64,000 nucleotides of DNA, taken from NCBI RefSeq assembly GCF_001911425.1, contig NZ_MPPL01000001.1, positions 5,146,912-5,210,911 of the forward strand, given 5' to 3'. How positions within the stretch are numbered: the stretch's first letter is position 1; every line of letters starts with the position of its first letter. The stretch is from Mucilaginibacter polytrichastri. GTDB taxonomy: Bacteria; Bacteroidota; Bacteroidia; Sphingobacteriales; Sphingobacteriaceae. Made by a program: the position numbers and the translations under genes. Under the pieces are notes generated by a model that worked only from the letters and a program-made list of their open reading frames with translations, was not told the origin of the DNA and ran no database searches. This document shows positions 8,714 to 17,719 of the stretch, one piece after another.

Positions 8714-8863
8714 TTAATTATGGTGGTGATGACGAACAACACGATCATGCACCTTTTTAACATAATGATGGCGTTTTACCGGGTGATGTGATTGAGCACT
8801 GGCTGCAGCACCCAAGCCTAATGTTGCAATCATTGCAACGGCTAAAATTCTTAAAGCTTTCAT
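8714..8863 (-). CDS. small secreted histidine-rich peptide (49 aa)
   Basis: A 49-codon frame beginning MKALRILAVAMIATLGLG, a clear signal peptide with likely cleavage after ASA, leaving a mature peptide of about 26 residues. Counting from the cleavage point, the mature part is basic and holds nine histidines in the pairs/runs HH, HH, H and HHHH, with lysine and arginine between. Such composition could bind metals or acidic polymers, which is inference. It lies on the same strand as and 93 nt downstream of the S41 protease gene, and ends next to the shared terminator. No homologue recognised; the signal peptide and the terminator position support a real gene. Confidence 0.6.
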   Translation of the reverse strand: MKALRILAVAMIATLGLGAAASAQSHHPVKRHHYVKKVHDRVVRHHHHN

Positions 8864-8956
8864 AAATTTATTAAGTTGTTTGTTTGAGGTATCAATTAAA
8901 TATTAAACGCCAAAGGGGCTCAAAGGTTTAATTTAATTACCAATAAACTGCCAACT

Positions 8957-10693
8957 TTATTGATCTATCTCATCTGTTTTATCCCCTTTTTTAATGGCTA
9001 CAGCGGCCAGTTGCGGCTTGCCTATAATCTTGTATTCTCCTACGCCTTTTAATACTGCAGCAAGCTGATTTTTATCTTGCATGGTTTTAACAGCCTGGGC
9101 AAGTTCTTTGTCATATTTAAAGTTTACTTCGTAGCGGCCTTTCTCGTAATAGTAACGAGATACAATTTCGTTTTCCAGTACTTGTTTAATTTCATCTTTA
9201 TGCAGCTGCAGGTCATTCTTTTTGCTGGCCATCAGCTTGTTTTTAAGAATGTCGTATTCGCCTTGTATTTCGCCGAATTGCTTTTCTTTGGTAGCCTCTG
9301 TTTTTAAAGAGGTAAGCAGTTTCTCGCTATTAGTGCTGTAGTTATAATCTTTACCGTTCAAAAACTTTACAAAATCATTGTAATCATCATCGCTCATTTG
9401 GTAGGTTAATGCATCCGAAAGCTTGGTGTGCGTGTTACGGAAACGGGTAGCATAATCAAATATCATCAGCTTGCCTACCAGCGCCTGGGTTATATTGGCA
9501 AAGCGCTCCTGCTTAATCATAATATCCGGATACACGCCGCTGCCATCATATACAGAACGGCCGTCTTTGGTTTTATACTCGTGTAAAGATGAATCGGCCA
9601 TTTTGTTTACGCTGCCATCATCCTTGCGGTGGGTATAATCAAGCGCCTGCACACACCTGCCCGATGGGATATAGTATTTGGCAATGGTTATCTTAACCAA
9701 ACTGTTATAAGGTAGTGTAAAGGTTTGTTGCACCAGGCCTTTACCATAGCTGCGCTGGCCGATAATCACAGCCCTGTCCAGATCCTGTAAAGAGCCGGCA
9801 ACAATTTCTGATGCAGATGCCGAGCGGCTGTTTACTAATACTACTAACGGTAAATTAGGTTCGAGCGGGGCACTCATGGTGCGGTAGCTAAAGTTCTTTT
9901 CTTTGATCTTCCCTTTTTGAGAGACAACCTCAACATCTTTAGCCACAAACAGATTCACAATTTTTACAGCTTCCTGCAAAATACCGCCGCCGTTTGAACG
10001 AAGGTCTAATATAATGCCTTGCGGATTATTCTTTTTAAGCGCTACCAGGGCAGTAGTTACTTCATCGGCAGAGTTTTCCAGAAATTTATCCAGCTTAATG
10101 TAACCCATATTACCGCTTACCATGCCATAATAGGTAACATTGGGTTGTTTAATTTCATCACGTACTAGACTTTTTTCAACAGGGGCTGCGTCATCGCGCT
10201 TAACCAAAAGCTTAATGGCTGCGCCCTTGGTACCTTTAAGTAATATGCTTACCTGCTCGTTGGTTTTGCCTGCAAGTTCAATATCGTTGATCTTAACCAG
10301 CTGATCGCCGGGGCGGATATCTGCACGCTGGGCCGGGAAGCCGTTGAATACGTCTGATACAAATACTTTTTTATCACGGTTAAATATACTGGCGCCTATG
10401 CCTCCATATTGGGTACTTACATATTTTAACTTGTAATCTTCAATCTCAGACTCGGGCACAAATTCGGTATAGGGATCAAGCCCATCCAGCATGGCATCAA
10501 CGCCTGATTTGATGAGCTTGGCCGAATTGATATCATCAACATAGTTGATATTAACCTCTTTATATACTGATGCAAAAACATCCAGATTTTTGGATATCTG
10601 GAACAGATCTTCATTAAAGCTCCATACCAGCACGGCGAGCAGAATGGTGGAGGTAGTAATACCAATATTACGGTAAACGTTTTTCTGCATCAT
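8957..10693 (-). CDS. C-terminal processing peptidase, S41 family
   Basis: Envelope serine protease of the CtpA/Prc family, about 578 residues. The double ATG at 10693/10690 (MMQKNVYRN) is preferred over a longer frame starting at 10744. A membrane anchor or signal (IGITTSTILLAVLVWSF) comes first, then an N-terminal helical region, a PDZ domain (YGGIGASIFNRDKKVFVSD, then IRPGDQLVKINDIEL), and the S41 core with LRSNGGG, the nucleophile in SRSASASEIVAG and the catalytic lysine in QRSYGKGLVQQ. A C-terminal extension of about 200 residues is charged and partly helical. It likely trims C-termini of periplasmic or outer-membrane proteins. The CsbD-like gene starts 273 nt upstream on the same strand. 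Confidence 0.92.
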   Translation of the reverse strand: MMQKNVYRNIGITTSTILLAVLVWSFNEDLFQISKNLDVFASVYKEVNINYVDDINSAKLIKSGVDAMLDGLDPYTEFVPESEIEDYKLKYVSTQYGGIGASIFNRDKKVFVSDVFNGFPAQRADIRPGDQLVKINDIELAGKTNEQVSILLKGTKGAAIKLLVKRDDAAPVEKSLVRDEIKQPNVTYYGMVSGNMGYIKLDKFLENSADEVTTALVALKKNNPQGIILDLRSNGGGILQEAVKIVNLFVAKDVEVVSQKGKIKEKNFSYRTMSAPLEPNLPLVVLVNSRSASASEIVAGSLQDLDRAVIIGQRSYGKGLVQQTFTLPYNSLVKITIAKYYIPSGRCVQALDYTHRKDDGSVNKMADSSLHEYKTKDGRSVYDGSGVYPDIMIKQERFANITQALVGKLMIFDYATRFRNTHTKLSDALTYQMSDDDYNDFVKFLNGKDYNYSTNSEKLLTSLKTEATKEKQFGEIQGEYDILKNKLMASKKNDLQLHKDEIKQVLENEIVSRYYYEKGRYEVNFKYDKELAQAVKTMQDKNQLAAVLKGVGEYKIIGKPQLAAVAIKKGDKTDEIDQ

Positions 10694-10750
10694 TGCCTGA
10701 AAATATTTTAAGATAATTTGATGATTAACGATAAAGTTAACCACTTAGTT

Positions 10751-10966
10751 TCACAATCGGTTGTTATCGATATTAACTAACGCTTTTTTTAACGTGAATA
10801 TTACGTAGTCCCTGTCGCGGTTAACCAGGCCGGCTATGCGGTCAATCAGTTGGTCTTCTTCGCCTGCGTTATATTGTAATTGTTCGTCGGTAAGATGATT
10901 ATATTTGCGCTGTAATTTAATTTTAACTCTTTTCCAGTCGGTATTATTAATGCTGATGGCTGACAT
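10751..10966 (-). CDS. CsbD-like small stress protein
   Basis: 71 residues, cytoplasmic, charged. The segment WKRVKIKLQRKYNHLTDEQL followed by AGEEDQLIDRIAGLVNR has the CsbD-family pattern (W-x-K-x-K-x-K, then LTD-D/E-L and a GKED-like turn). Members of this family are induced by general stress in other bacteria; the molecular role is unknown. A TATTTTTG box on the minus strand at 10989-10996 could be its -7 element (a TTG 16 nt upstream is closer than usual). It ends 58 nt before the S41 protease start, so the pair may be co-transcribed. Confidence 0.72.
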   Translation of the reverse strand: MSAISINNTDWKRVKIKLQRKYNHLTDEQLQYNAGEEDQLIDRIAGLVNRDRDYVIFTLKKALVNIDNNRL

Positions 10967-11091
10967 AAATTTTATTATTTATTTGAAACAAAAATATAAA
11001 AATAGCGCTTGACAACGATTACATAGTTAAGCATATTAAAGCTTTATTTACAAAAGAACCACAACACATCTGCAGAACTAAAATTAAACCT

Positions 11092-11685
11092 ATGAAAAAA
11101 GCCTTATTTGGGATTTTATTACTTGTTACACTGAGCATTGGTGCCAAAGCACAATTTATATTAGGCTTAAAAGGAGGTGCTGATTTTTCTAAAATGAATA
11201 TCGATAACATAAAGGCGTCATCTATAGCAGGCTACCAGGCCGGTATATTTATGCGGGCAGGTAATAGTGTGTTTTTTCAACCCGAAATTTATTTGAGCAG
11301 TAGTGGCAGTAAGTTTTATTCTCAAAATGCAACAGGCGGCAATTATTCACTTGAGGAAAATAAAGTACGGTTTACCAATGTTAATTTCCCTTTGCTTTTT
11401 GGTACCGCATTTGGCCCGCGTAATTTAAATTTCAGGATTTTGGCCGGGCCGGTTTACAGCGTTATTGCAGATAAAAACAGAAGCTTTTCACAAAGCTTTA
11501 TGAATGCTAACCCCGGTATCGAAAAATATGTAAGCAATACATTGGGTTACCAGGGTGGCATAGGCGGCGATGCTGGCTCATTTACAATTGACTTTCGTTA
11601 CGAAGGCGGCCTTACACAGATTAACAAAGATTACACTCAAAAGCAAAACCAGTGGTCGATAAGCCTTGGTTTTAAATTATTATAG
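11092..11685 (+). CDS. outer-membrane beta-barrel protein (PorT-like porin family)
   Basis: 197 residues with a signal peptide (MKKALFGILLLVTLSIGAKAQ). The mature part alternates amphipathic strands and begins with the family opening FILGLKGGADFSKMN, ending in strand-like QWSISLGFKLL with a terminal hydrophobic residue typical of barrel proteins. This is the small outer-membrane protein beta-barrel group that is abundant in Bacteroidota. Specific function unknown. It stands alone: the CsbD-like gene diverges upstream and a terminator nested in a repeat lies downstream. Confidence 0.82.
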   Translation: MKKALFGILLLVTLSIGAKAQFILGLKGGADFSKMNIDNIKASSIAGYQAGIFMRAGNSVFFQPEIYLSSSGSKFYSQNATGGNYSLEENKVRFTNVNFPLLFGTAFGPRNLNFRILAGPVYSVIADKNRSFSQSFMNANPGIEKYVSNTLGYQGGIGGDAGSFTIDFRYEGGLTQINKDYTQKQNQWSISLGFKLL

Positions 11686-11790
11686 AGAGACAAGAGCCAG
11701 GATATTTGGCTTACAAAGGCAGTGATTTATCGCTGCCTTTATTGGTTTTACAAAGTCTTGACTTGTTTCTCGCCTCTTGTTTCTATATCG
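11685..11790. repeat. intergenic repeat with nested terminator
   Basis: A hairpin (AAAGGCAG...CTGCCTTT, 11715-11740) followed by a T-rich stretch ends the porin transcript. It is flanked by imperfect inverted copies of a GAGACAAGAGCC-like string (left 11685-11698; right, inverted, about 11762-11786). The same vocabulary (caagag, gagcc, gaaacaag) recurs around the terminator at 34020-34160, so this looks like a dispersed repeat family. Confidence 0.55.
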
Positions 11791-11812
11791 TATCTTCGTT
11801 TAAACAATTATA

Positions 11813-12667
11813 ATGATGAAGAAAATATACATTCAATTAATGCTTTTTATAGCAGTTTGCTGCTCGGCGCAGGTACATGCACAGGGTTTAAAAATGCCGC
11901 AGGCAAGTTCTGGGCAAACTATTACACAGGAGTTTGGCCTGGGTAGTATAACCTTAACCTACTCGCGCCCTAATGTTAAGGGCCGTAAAATATTTGGTGA
12001 GGGCACCCTGCAGCCTTACGGCGAAGTATGGCGAACCGGCGCAAACCAGGCTACGGTTATTAAATTTGCAGATGATGTAACCATTGAAGGTAATAAAGTA
12101 CCCGCAGGCGAGTACAGCTTGTTTAGCATCCCCGGTAAAAACGAGTGGACTATTATACTTAACAAAACAGCGAAACAGTGGGGCGCTTATCAATACAAAC
12201 AGGCAGATGACGTTGTGCGATTTACAGTAAAACCGGTAAATGTTAAAGACCTGGTAGAAACCTTTACCATGCAGTTTACCAACGTAAAACCTACTACCTG
12301 CGATTTAACCTTTATGTGGGAGCATACAGCCATAATCATGCATTTAACCACAGATGTTGATACCCGCATTATGGCCGGTATTGATGAGGCTATGAAGGGT
12401 GAAAAGAAACCATATTTTGCCGCAGCACAATACTATTACGAAAACAATAAAGATTTAGGTAAAGCCTTAAGCTGGATGAATGAGTTGGAAAAAAACGATC
12501 CGAAAGCTTATTATTATAAGGTATGGAAAGCACGGATCCAGTTAAAAATCGGAGATAAGGCCGGCGCAATTACAACTGCGACTCAAGGTGTTGCATTGGC
12601 CAAAGCAGACAAGAGCGACGAATACACACGCCTTAACGAAGCTGTAATAACAGAAGCTAAGAAATAA
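11813..12667 (+). CDS. DUF2911 family exported protein
   Basis: 284 residues. A signal peptide (MMKKIYIQLMLFIAVCCSAQVHA) is followed by the DUF2911 domain: ITLTYSRPNVKGRKIFGE, GEVWRTGANQATVIKFADDV, PAGEYSLFSIPGKNEWTII and NKTAKQWGAYQY. The C-terminal about 90 residues are helical and TPR-like (AAQYYYENNKDLGKALSWMNELEK). DUF2911 proteins are secreted or periplasmic in Bacteroidota and uncharacterised. A near-match -7 box (TATCTTCG, one mismatch) sits about 20 nt before the start, overlapping the end of the upstream repeat. A terminator follows 22 nt after the stop. Confidence 0.87.
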   Translation: MMKKIYIQLMLFIAVCCSAQVHAQGLKMPQASSGQTITQEFGLGSITLTYSRPNVKGRKIFGEGTLQPYGEVWRTGANQATVIKFADDVTIEGNKVPAGEYSLFSIPGKNEWTIILNKTAKQWGAYQYKQADDVVRFTVKPVNVKDLVETFTMQFTNVKPTTCDLTFMWEHTAIIMHLTTDVDTRIMAGIDEAMKGEKKPYFAAAQYYYENNKDLGKALSWMNELEKNDPKAYYYKVWKARIQLKIGDKAGAITTATQGVALAKADKSDEYTRLNEAVITEAKK

Positions 12668-12688
12668 AGAGAATAATTATTATCAAAT

Positions 12689-12720
12689 AAAAAAGGTATG
12701 CCGAAAGCATACCTTTTTTA
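12689..12720. terminator. terminator after the DUF2911 gene
   Basis: AAAAGGTATGC / GCATACCTTTT stem with a CGAAA loop and T-run; A-tract on the left makes it usable from both sides. Confidence 0.88.
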
Positions 12721-12785
12721 TTTGATATATAAACCATCGCCATAAAGCGAAGGTGGATTTATAAAAACAAGATGTTTAAAAGAGC

Positions 12786-12968
12786 TTAGTCGTGGCTACT
12801 TTTAGCAAGCGTTCTGATATAAAGGGCTGCTGATAAAAGGCCTAATACGGCACCTACCAATATCCATACAATACCTTTTTCAATTATAGCGCCGGTAAAC
12901 ATACCGCTTACAATAGCAACTATGTAATAGATATAGTTGTAGTTTTCTTCTTCTTCGTGATGTGTCAT
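12786..12968 (-). CDS. small two-helix membrane protein, unknown
   Basis: 60 residues: an acidic/His N-terminus (MTHHEEEEN), then two hydrophobic segments (YIYYIVAIVSGMFTGAII and WILVGAVLGLLSAALYI) and a short basic tail. This is probably an inner-membrane hairpin protein. No family is recognised. It lies 80 nt upstream of nothing on its own strand except the terminator of the DUF2911 gene; the PIG-L gene further to the right is on the same strand and upstream, so the two could form a transcript. Confidence 0.55.
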   Translation of the reverse strand: MTHHEEEENYNYIYYIVAIVSGMFTGAIIEKGIVWILVGAVLGLLSAALYIRTLAKSSHD

Positions 12969-13048
12969 AACTTTTTAAAGTATTGCTGGCAAAAGTAATG
13001 CATAAAAATTTCTGTAGCAATACGTTTATGATATAAATGATGGTGTTT

Positions 13049-15520
13049 TTACTTTTTAGGGTTGCTTAATAAGTTTACAAACAAACGGTAAGCGCCAGGT
13101 ACCCCGGCAGGCAGTTCTCTGAAGAAAGCCAGCGAAGTATAAACAAAACGGCCCTTGCCATAATCTGCTGTAATTAACGAGCCTTTGTTAGCCGCCTCGT
13201 TGGGGTCGTTCATGGTTAATGGTGCGTGGTATTTGGCATCGATATTACTTACAAAGTACAAGCCCCGCTCCTGGATCCAGCCATCAAAATCTTTATTAGT
13301 AATCTTGTTCGGGTAGTTTAATAACGGGCTTGCCGGCTCTGTAAAAGTTACGGTAGCGTTTTCGTCTGTAACGCGCTGATTGACCACCGTAAATGGGTAT
13401 GGGCCCGGGTTTACCAGCACGCCTACATTATTATTATATTGTACTACCAGGTTGCCGCCATTTTTTACATAGTCCATTAATTTAGGTTGCTCAAAAACTA
13501 AACGCTGGCTCACGTTGTAGGCACGCACACCGGTTATAATGGCATCGTATTTAGACAGGTCTTCATTCAAGATCTCATTTTCTGTAAGCTGATGTACTTC
13601 GTAACCTACCTGCTGTAAAGCCTCGGGCACTAAGTCGCCGGCGCCGGCAATGTATCCTATCTTTTTCCCTGCGGTTTTCAAATCAATGTTAACTAACTTG
13701 GCTTGTGCCGGTGGGAAGAGCGTAATAGTTGGGATGTGTTCGTAATGGATCTGCTGGAAACCTAAAGAGCTTTTCTCTCCATTAGCTTCGGCAACAGCTT
13801 CAATTATGGCGACATGCGGATGGGCATCTGCCGGGGTAACCGTAAAGTTTACGGTCCACTCTTCTCCTTTGGCTTTATCACTGTAAGGGATGCTTGCCGG
13901 GCTAATTCTCCAGCCTGCAATGGGTTTCAGGCTAATGTTGCCGCTGGCTTTGGTAAAGGCCTTTAGCTTAACTTGTAGGTTTTGGGGCTGCAGGCTGTTA
14001 TAAACATAGTCCTTATTAACAATGCTGGCAGTTACCGCAGGTGCAATAATCAATGGCTGATAAATTTCGCCGCGGGCGGGGTCAACATATTTAAATTGTA
14101 CAGGTACATCGTACGTAATAGGTTTACCGGCAATGGTAAATACCACATGCATAGTTGCAGGTATATTTTGTGGTAGTGTTTTTTGCGCCACATTGCCAAC
14201 AGAATCAAGGTAGCCGGTACTATACTGGCCGATAGCATGTGGGTATTTTAACCAATATGGCTGTGTAAGCTCGGTAGCTTTAAAGCTTTGGTTAATTGTT
14301 TTAAGTAGATTGGGTGCTAAATTTTCGTGCACATCCGGTTTATCGGCATCGGTTTTATAGCTTATAGCCGTAAGTGTAACTGGCGCATCGGTGCGAACGA
14401 TCATCTGCGTGCTTACGTCAACATTATCGCCAAGGGCATAAATGGGAGCAGTGCAGTAACTCTCAAACCATAATCCGGCACACTCAGCTATCAGGTTTTT
14501 GAGCTGGGTTGTTTTTTGATTGCGCCAATAAACATCGGATACCTTTTCTACCATGCCCAAAAGCTTGGTTAAAGCGGCTACCGAACGTTGCGGACTAGCC
14601 GGATCGAAATTTTGGCTGATAATAATGAGGCTGGCTTCAATTTCGTCACCACCACTCACTCGTTTCCAGGAAGTGTTTACGCCATCCATTATATCGGTTT
14701 GCGGTGCTTCGCCCAAAATGGTTTTAAAATAATCAAAGGCTTCACCCCGCTGGCGTGCCGAACCAAAACCCTGGGTTTTATGATTGGAGCGACTTTCGGC
14801 AGCAATTTCGCCATAGCTTTTGCCCAAATAAGCATTGTAGCCACCTACATCCAGTTTAAACTGGCTGGCATCGGTAGTATTTACCGAACCAAAGTTAAAA
14901 GTGTTCCATAACAGTCGTTTTGCCTGCCATGGTTGCACATATTTTAATTGTTCGGGAAAGCGTTTAGGGTCGGCCGCGGCTGTAAAGGCTTCCTGCGCTA
15001 AAATAGCCGAAGAAGTATGGTGCCCGTGCCCGCCCTCGCCCGTAGTAGGGAAACGGCAGATCATTACATCGGGCCTGAAACTGCGGATCGCCCATACCAC
15101 ATCACTCAGTACTTTTTCCCTGTCCCAGATTTTTAAGGTTTCGTCCGGGCCTTTAGAAAAGCCGAAGTCATTAGCCCGGCTAAAAAACTGTTCGGCGCCA
15201 TCAACACGGCGTGCAGCTAATAATTCTTGTGTGCGTATTGCCCCTAGTAGTTCGGCTTGTTCTGTACCTATTAAATTTTGCCCGCCATCGCCACGGGTAA
15301 GCGATAGGTAGCCGGTGCGGAAATGGCGCTCCTGAGCCAGGTAAGCCAGCAGGCGGGTATTCTCATCATCGGGGTGTGCTGCAACATACAGCACACTGCC
15401 TAAAACGTTGAGTTTTTTAAAGTCCTGCTCAATATTTGCCGTGCTGGAAAGCGGCGCTGTTTGAGCAAAAATTTGTTGAAAGCTTAATATAAATGCAAAG
15501 AGGTAAACGAAACGTTTCAT
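13049..15520 (-). CDS. PIG-L family deacetylase, large exported form
   Basis: About 823 residues. The ATG at 15520 starts a signal peptide (MKRFVYLFAFILSFQQIFAQ); the frame extends nine codons further without purpose. The N-terminal LmbE/PIG-L domain shows the zinc motif AAHPDDENTRLLAYL, SLTRGDGGQNLIG and GEGGHGHHTSSA, the pattern of metal-dependent N-acetylglucosaminide deacetylases. The remaining two-thirds contain beta-rich domains and near the C-terminus a ThuA/GATase-like fold (YDAIITGVRAYN, then NGGNLVVQYNNNVG). This multi-domain form is common in Bacteroidota; it presumably deacetylates an amino-sugar substrate in the periplasm. The start lies 153 nt from the divergent efflux-operon operators. 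Confidence 0.87.
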   Translation of the reverse strand: MKRFVYLFAFILSFQQIFAQTAPLSSTANIEQDFKKLNVLGSVLYVAAHPDDENTRLLAYLAQERHFRTGYLSLTRGDGGQNLIGTEQAELLGAIRTQELLAARRVDGAEQFFSRANDFGFSKGPDETLKIWDREKVLSDVVWAIRSFRPDVMICRFPTTGEGGHGHHTSSAILAQEAFTAAADPKRFPEQLKYVQPWQAKRLLWNTFNFGSVNTTDASQFKLDVGGYNAYLGKSYGEIAAESRSNHKTQGFGSARQRGEAFDYFKTILGEAPQTDIMDGVNTSWKRVSGGDEIEASLIIISQNFDPASPQRSVAALTKLLGMVEKVSDVYWRNQKTTQLKNLIAECAGLWFESYCTAPIYALGDNVDVSTQMIVRTDAPVTLTAISYKTDADKPDVHENLAPNLLKTINQSFKATELTQPYWLKYPHAIGQYSTGYLDSVGNVAQKTLPQNIPATMHVVFTIAGKPITYDVPVQFKYVDPARGEIYQPLIIAPAVTASIVNKDYVYNSLQPQNLQVKLKAFTKASGNISLKPIAGWRISPASIPYSDKAKGEEWTVNFTVTPADAHPHVAIIEAVAEANGEKSSLGFQQIHYEHIPTITLFPPAQAKLVNIDLKTAGKKIGYIAGAGDLVPEALQQVGYEVHQLTENEILNEDLSKYDAIITGVRAYNVSQRLVFEQPKLMDYVKNGGNLVVQYNNNVGVLVNPGPYPFTVVNQRVTDENATVTFTEPASPLLNYPNKITNKDFDGWIQERGLYFVSNIDAKYHAPLTMNDPNEAANKGSLITADYGKGRFVYTSLAFFRELPAGVPGAYRLFVNLLSNPKK

Positions 15521-15603
15521 TATAATTTGTCGAAAATATAGAGGCAATGTTTTTTGTTGCCATAAAGAAAAACAAAATCTATTATTAATAGTATAAATTA
15601 AAG

Positions 15604-15619
15604 TTAATCATCTGATTAA
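15604..15619. promoter_or_regulatory. operator-like palindrome upstream of tetR (distal)
   Basis: TTAATCA-TC-TGATTAA. It uses the same half-sites as the proximal palindrome at 15674-15693 but with a 2-nt rather than 6-nt spacer. Confidence 0.5.
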
Positions 15620-15672
15620 AAATTAACTGTTGACGCGCAATAGTTTACATATCAAAGACAAATCCATTTTAT

Positions 15673-15698
15673 ATTAATCAATCGTTTGATTAATTTTG
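15673..15698 (+). promoter_or_regulatory. tetR operator overlapping -7 promoter box
   Basis: Inverted repeat TTAATCA-N6-TGATTAA (15674-15693, extended by one matched pair at the ends) overlaps TAATTTTG (15691-15698), a TAnnTTTG -7 box 15 nt before the tetR ATG. Binding of a TetR dimer here would block the promoter of the efflux operon. Confidence 0.6.
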
Positions 15699-15713
15699 TG
15701 CCGGATTAAAAAG

Positions 15714-16364
15714 ATGGACAAAGACAAGATAGATAAGAAAGATCACATTTTGGATGTAGCTGAGAGGGTATTTTCTGAAGTGGGATTTGACGGAGCTTCA
15801 ACACGTATGATATCTGGCGAAGCCGGTGTTAATATGGCCATGCTTAATTACTATTTCGGCTCAAAAGAGGGGTTGTTCCTGGCCATATTTGAACGGCGGA
15901 TTGCTATGTTTAAAAGTTTGCTGGTAGATATTAACAGCGACGGACAAACCACGGCATGGGGAAAGATTGAGAAGTATATTGATATGTATGTTGAACGGAT
16001 TTTTAGCAACAACTGCTTTCAAAAAATGCTTTACCAGGAATTGAGTATGGGTAAGCGTGGCGAGTTGAGCGATAAGATCAACAAAATACTTTTAAACAAC
16101 GTAAAGGAGTTTTTTAAGATTGTGGAGGATGGAATAGATTCCGGAGATTTTAGAAAGGATGCCGATGTACAGTTTATATGCGCTACTATATACGGCATTA
16201 AAAACTATATCATGAATACGCCTTATGTATCATCAGAGATGTTTGGTTTTGATATCAAAGATGATACTGCGTTGAAAGAAAAATTTAAACCCCGGCTTAG
16301 AAATTATTTACTAGCGCTGTTAAAACCTTATTTAGTTATAGAACATGATCACACAAATAAATAA
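15714..16364 (+). CDS. TetR/AcrR family transcriptional regulator
   Basis: 216 residues from ATG 15714; a TTG six codons upstream lies in the -7 box and is not credible. The N-terminal DNA-binding domain is seen at residues about 8-60 (ILDVAERVFSEVGFDGASTR, then NMAMLNYYFGSKEGLF). The C-terminal ligand-binding domain is helical with no specific signature. It is the first gene of a tetR-tolC-hlyD-MFS operon and overlaps tolC by 20 nt, so it almost certainly represses the pump. Two palindromes with TTAATCA/TGATTAA half-sites upstream are the likely operators. The inducer is unknown. Confidence 0.92.
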   Translation: MDKDKIDKKDHILDVAERVFSEVGFDGASTRMISGEAGVNMAMLNYYFGSKEGLFLAIFERRIAMFKSLLVDINSDGQTTAWGKIEKYIDMYVERIFSNNCFQKMLYQELSMGKRGELSDKINKILLNNVKEFFKIVEDGIDSGDFRKDADVQFICATIYGIKNYIMNTPYVSSEMFGFDIKDDTALKEKFKPRLRNYLLALLKPYLVIEHDHTNK

Positions 16365-17700
16365 AATCATCAACCTTAAGTTTAAGGCGTTGGGCCGGTA
16401 TGGTTTGGCGCTGGCTGCATTTAGCATGCTTACTTTTACGGCTGCCGTTGCACAAGACAGAGCACTTACGTTAGACGAGGCTATTAAACTGGGCATTGCT
16501 AACAGTAAAACGCTGAAGCTATCGCAATCAAAGATAGACCAGGCAGTGTCGCAGTACAAGCAAGCCAAAGACAAGGCGCTGCCTACTGCAAGTGCAAGCT
16601 TTTTGTACACCCGCGCACAAATACCTGCAAACACGCTGGCCTTTGGCGATCAAAACATCTCATTACCTAAAAGCGCCAATGCAAACTTAGGTACAATATC
16701 TGCCGATGAGCTGATTTGGGGTGGCGGTAAACTACGCCTGGCACAACAATCAACAGATTTGTTGGTGAAAATATCGAAACTCGATATCGATAAAGATAAA
16801 GAGGATATTACCATTGACATCATCAGCGAATACTATAACCTTTACCGCATACTGCAAAGCCAGGGTGTAGTTGTAGAAAACTTAAAATCGGTAGATCAGC
16901 AAATCCACCAGTCGCAACGCTTTTTAGAGCAAGGTTTAGTAACCAAAAACGATGTATTGCGTTTTCAACTACAACGTTCAAACATTGAGTTAAACGGCAT
17001 TGATCTGGAAAGCAACCGCAAAATTGTTAACTACAACCTTAACGTTTTATTGGGTTTGCCAGAGGATACCAAAATTAACATCGCCCAGTTACCTACACCA
17101 ACAAATACGGTAGCGCCATTTCAAAACTATTTAGATACCGCAATGGCTAACCGCAAGGAGCTGAAACAATTAGGCTTGCGCACAGAATATGCCGAAACTA
17201 ATATTAAAAGCATCCGGGCAGACCGGTCGCCAAAATTATCGGCGTCTGCAGCGGCTTATTATTTAGATGTATCTGCTAATCCATTACCGCAAAAAGATAA
17301 ATACATCACCCCGCTTACTTTGGGCTTGTCGTTATCATGGAACATCGGAACCCTTTGGACCAATAAAAACAAAGAAGCAGAGGCACACATACAGCGCGAT
17401 CAGGTAATTATCAACAAAAACATTGAAGTTGATAACGTGAAAAACGATGTGAACAAAAGCTACCAGAATTATGTGGCAGCTATGAATAAAATTAGCCTGC
17501 TGCAAGTTTCTATCGATCAGGCAACTGAGAACAACAAATTGCAGGAATCTAAATACCAAAACTCTACCGGTACGGTAACCGACCGTGTGGACTCACAATC
17601 ATTATTATACCAGGCAGAAATTAACCTGGAACTGGCTAAAGCCGAAGCAGGGCTTGCTTATTATAACTTAATTAAATCAACCGGAACACTTAACAAATAA
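16345..17700 (+). CDS. TolC family outer-membrane efflux channel
   Basis: 451 residues with a signal peptide (through TAAVAQ). The outer-membrane efflux protein fold is shown by two repeated halves: ALTLDEAIKLGIANSKTLKL at the start, coiled-coil helices with KQAKDKALPTASASFLYTR, and the second-half LGLSLSWNIGTLWTNKNKEAEA. The start overlaps the end of tetR by 20 nt, which implies translational coupling. With HlyD and the MFS pump it would form a tripartite channel from the inner membrane to outside. Confidence 0.93.
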   Translation: MITQINKIINLKFKALGRYGLALAAFSMLTFTAAVAQDRALTLDEAIKLGIANSKTLKLSQSKIDQAVSQYKQAKDKALPTASASFLYTRAQIPANTLAFGDQNISLPKSANANLGTISADELIWGGGKLRLAQQSTDLLVKISKLDIDKDKEDITIDIISEYYNLYRILQSQGVVVENLKSVDQQIHQSQRFLEQGLVTKNDVLRFQLQRSNIELNGIDLESNRKIVNYNLNVLLGLPEDTKINIAQLPTPTNTVAPFQNYLDTAMANRKELKQLGLRTEYAETNIKSIRADRSPKLSASAAAYYLDVSANPLPQKDKYITPLTLGLSLSWNIGTLWTNKNKEAEAHIQRDQVIINKNIEVDNVKNDVNKSYQNYVAAMNKISLLQVSIDQATENNKLQESKYQNSTGTVTDRVDSQSLLYQAEINLELAKAEAGLAYYNLIKSTGTLNK

Positions 17701-17719
17701 TATAAACTCACGAAATACA

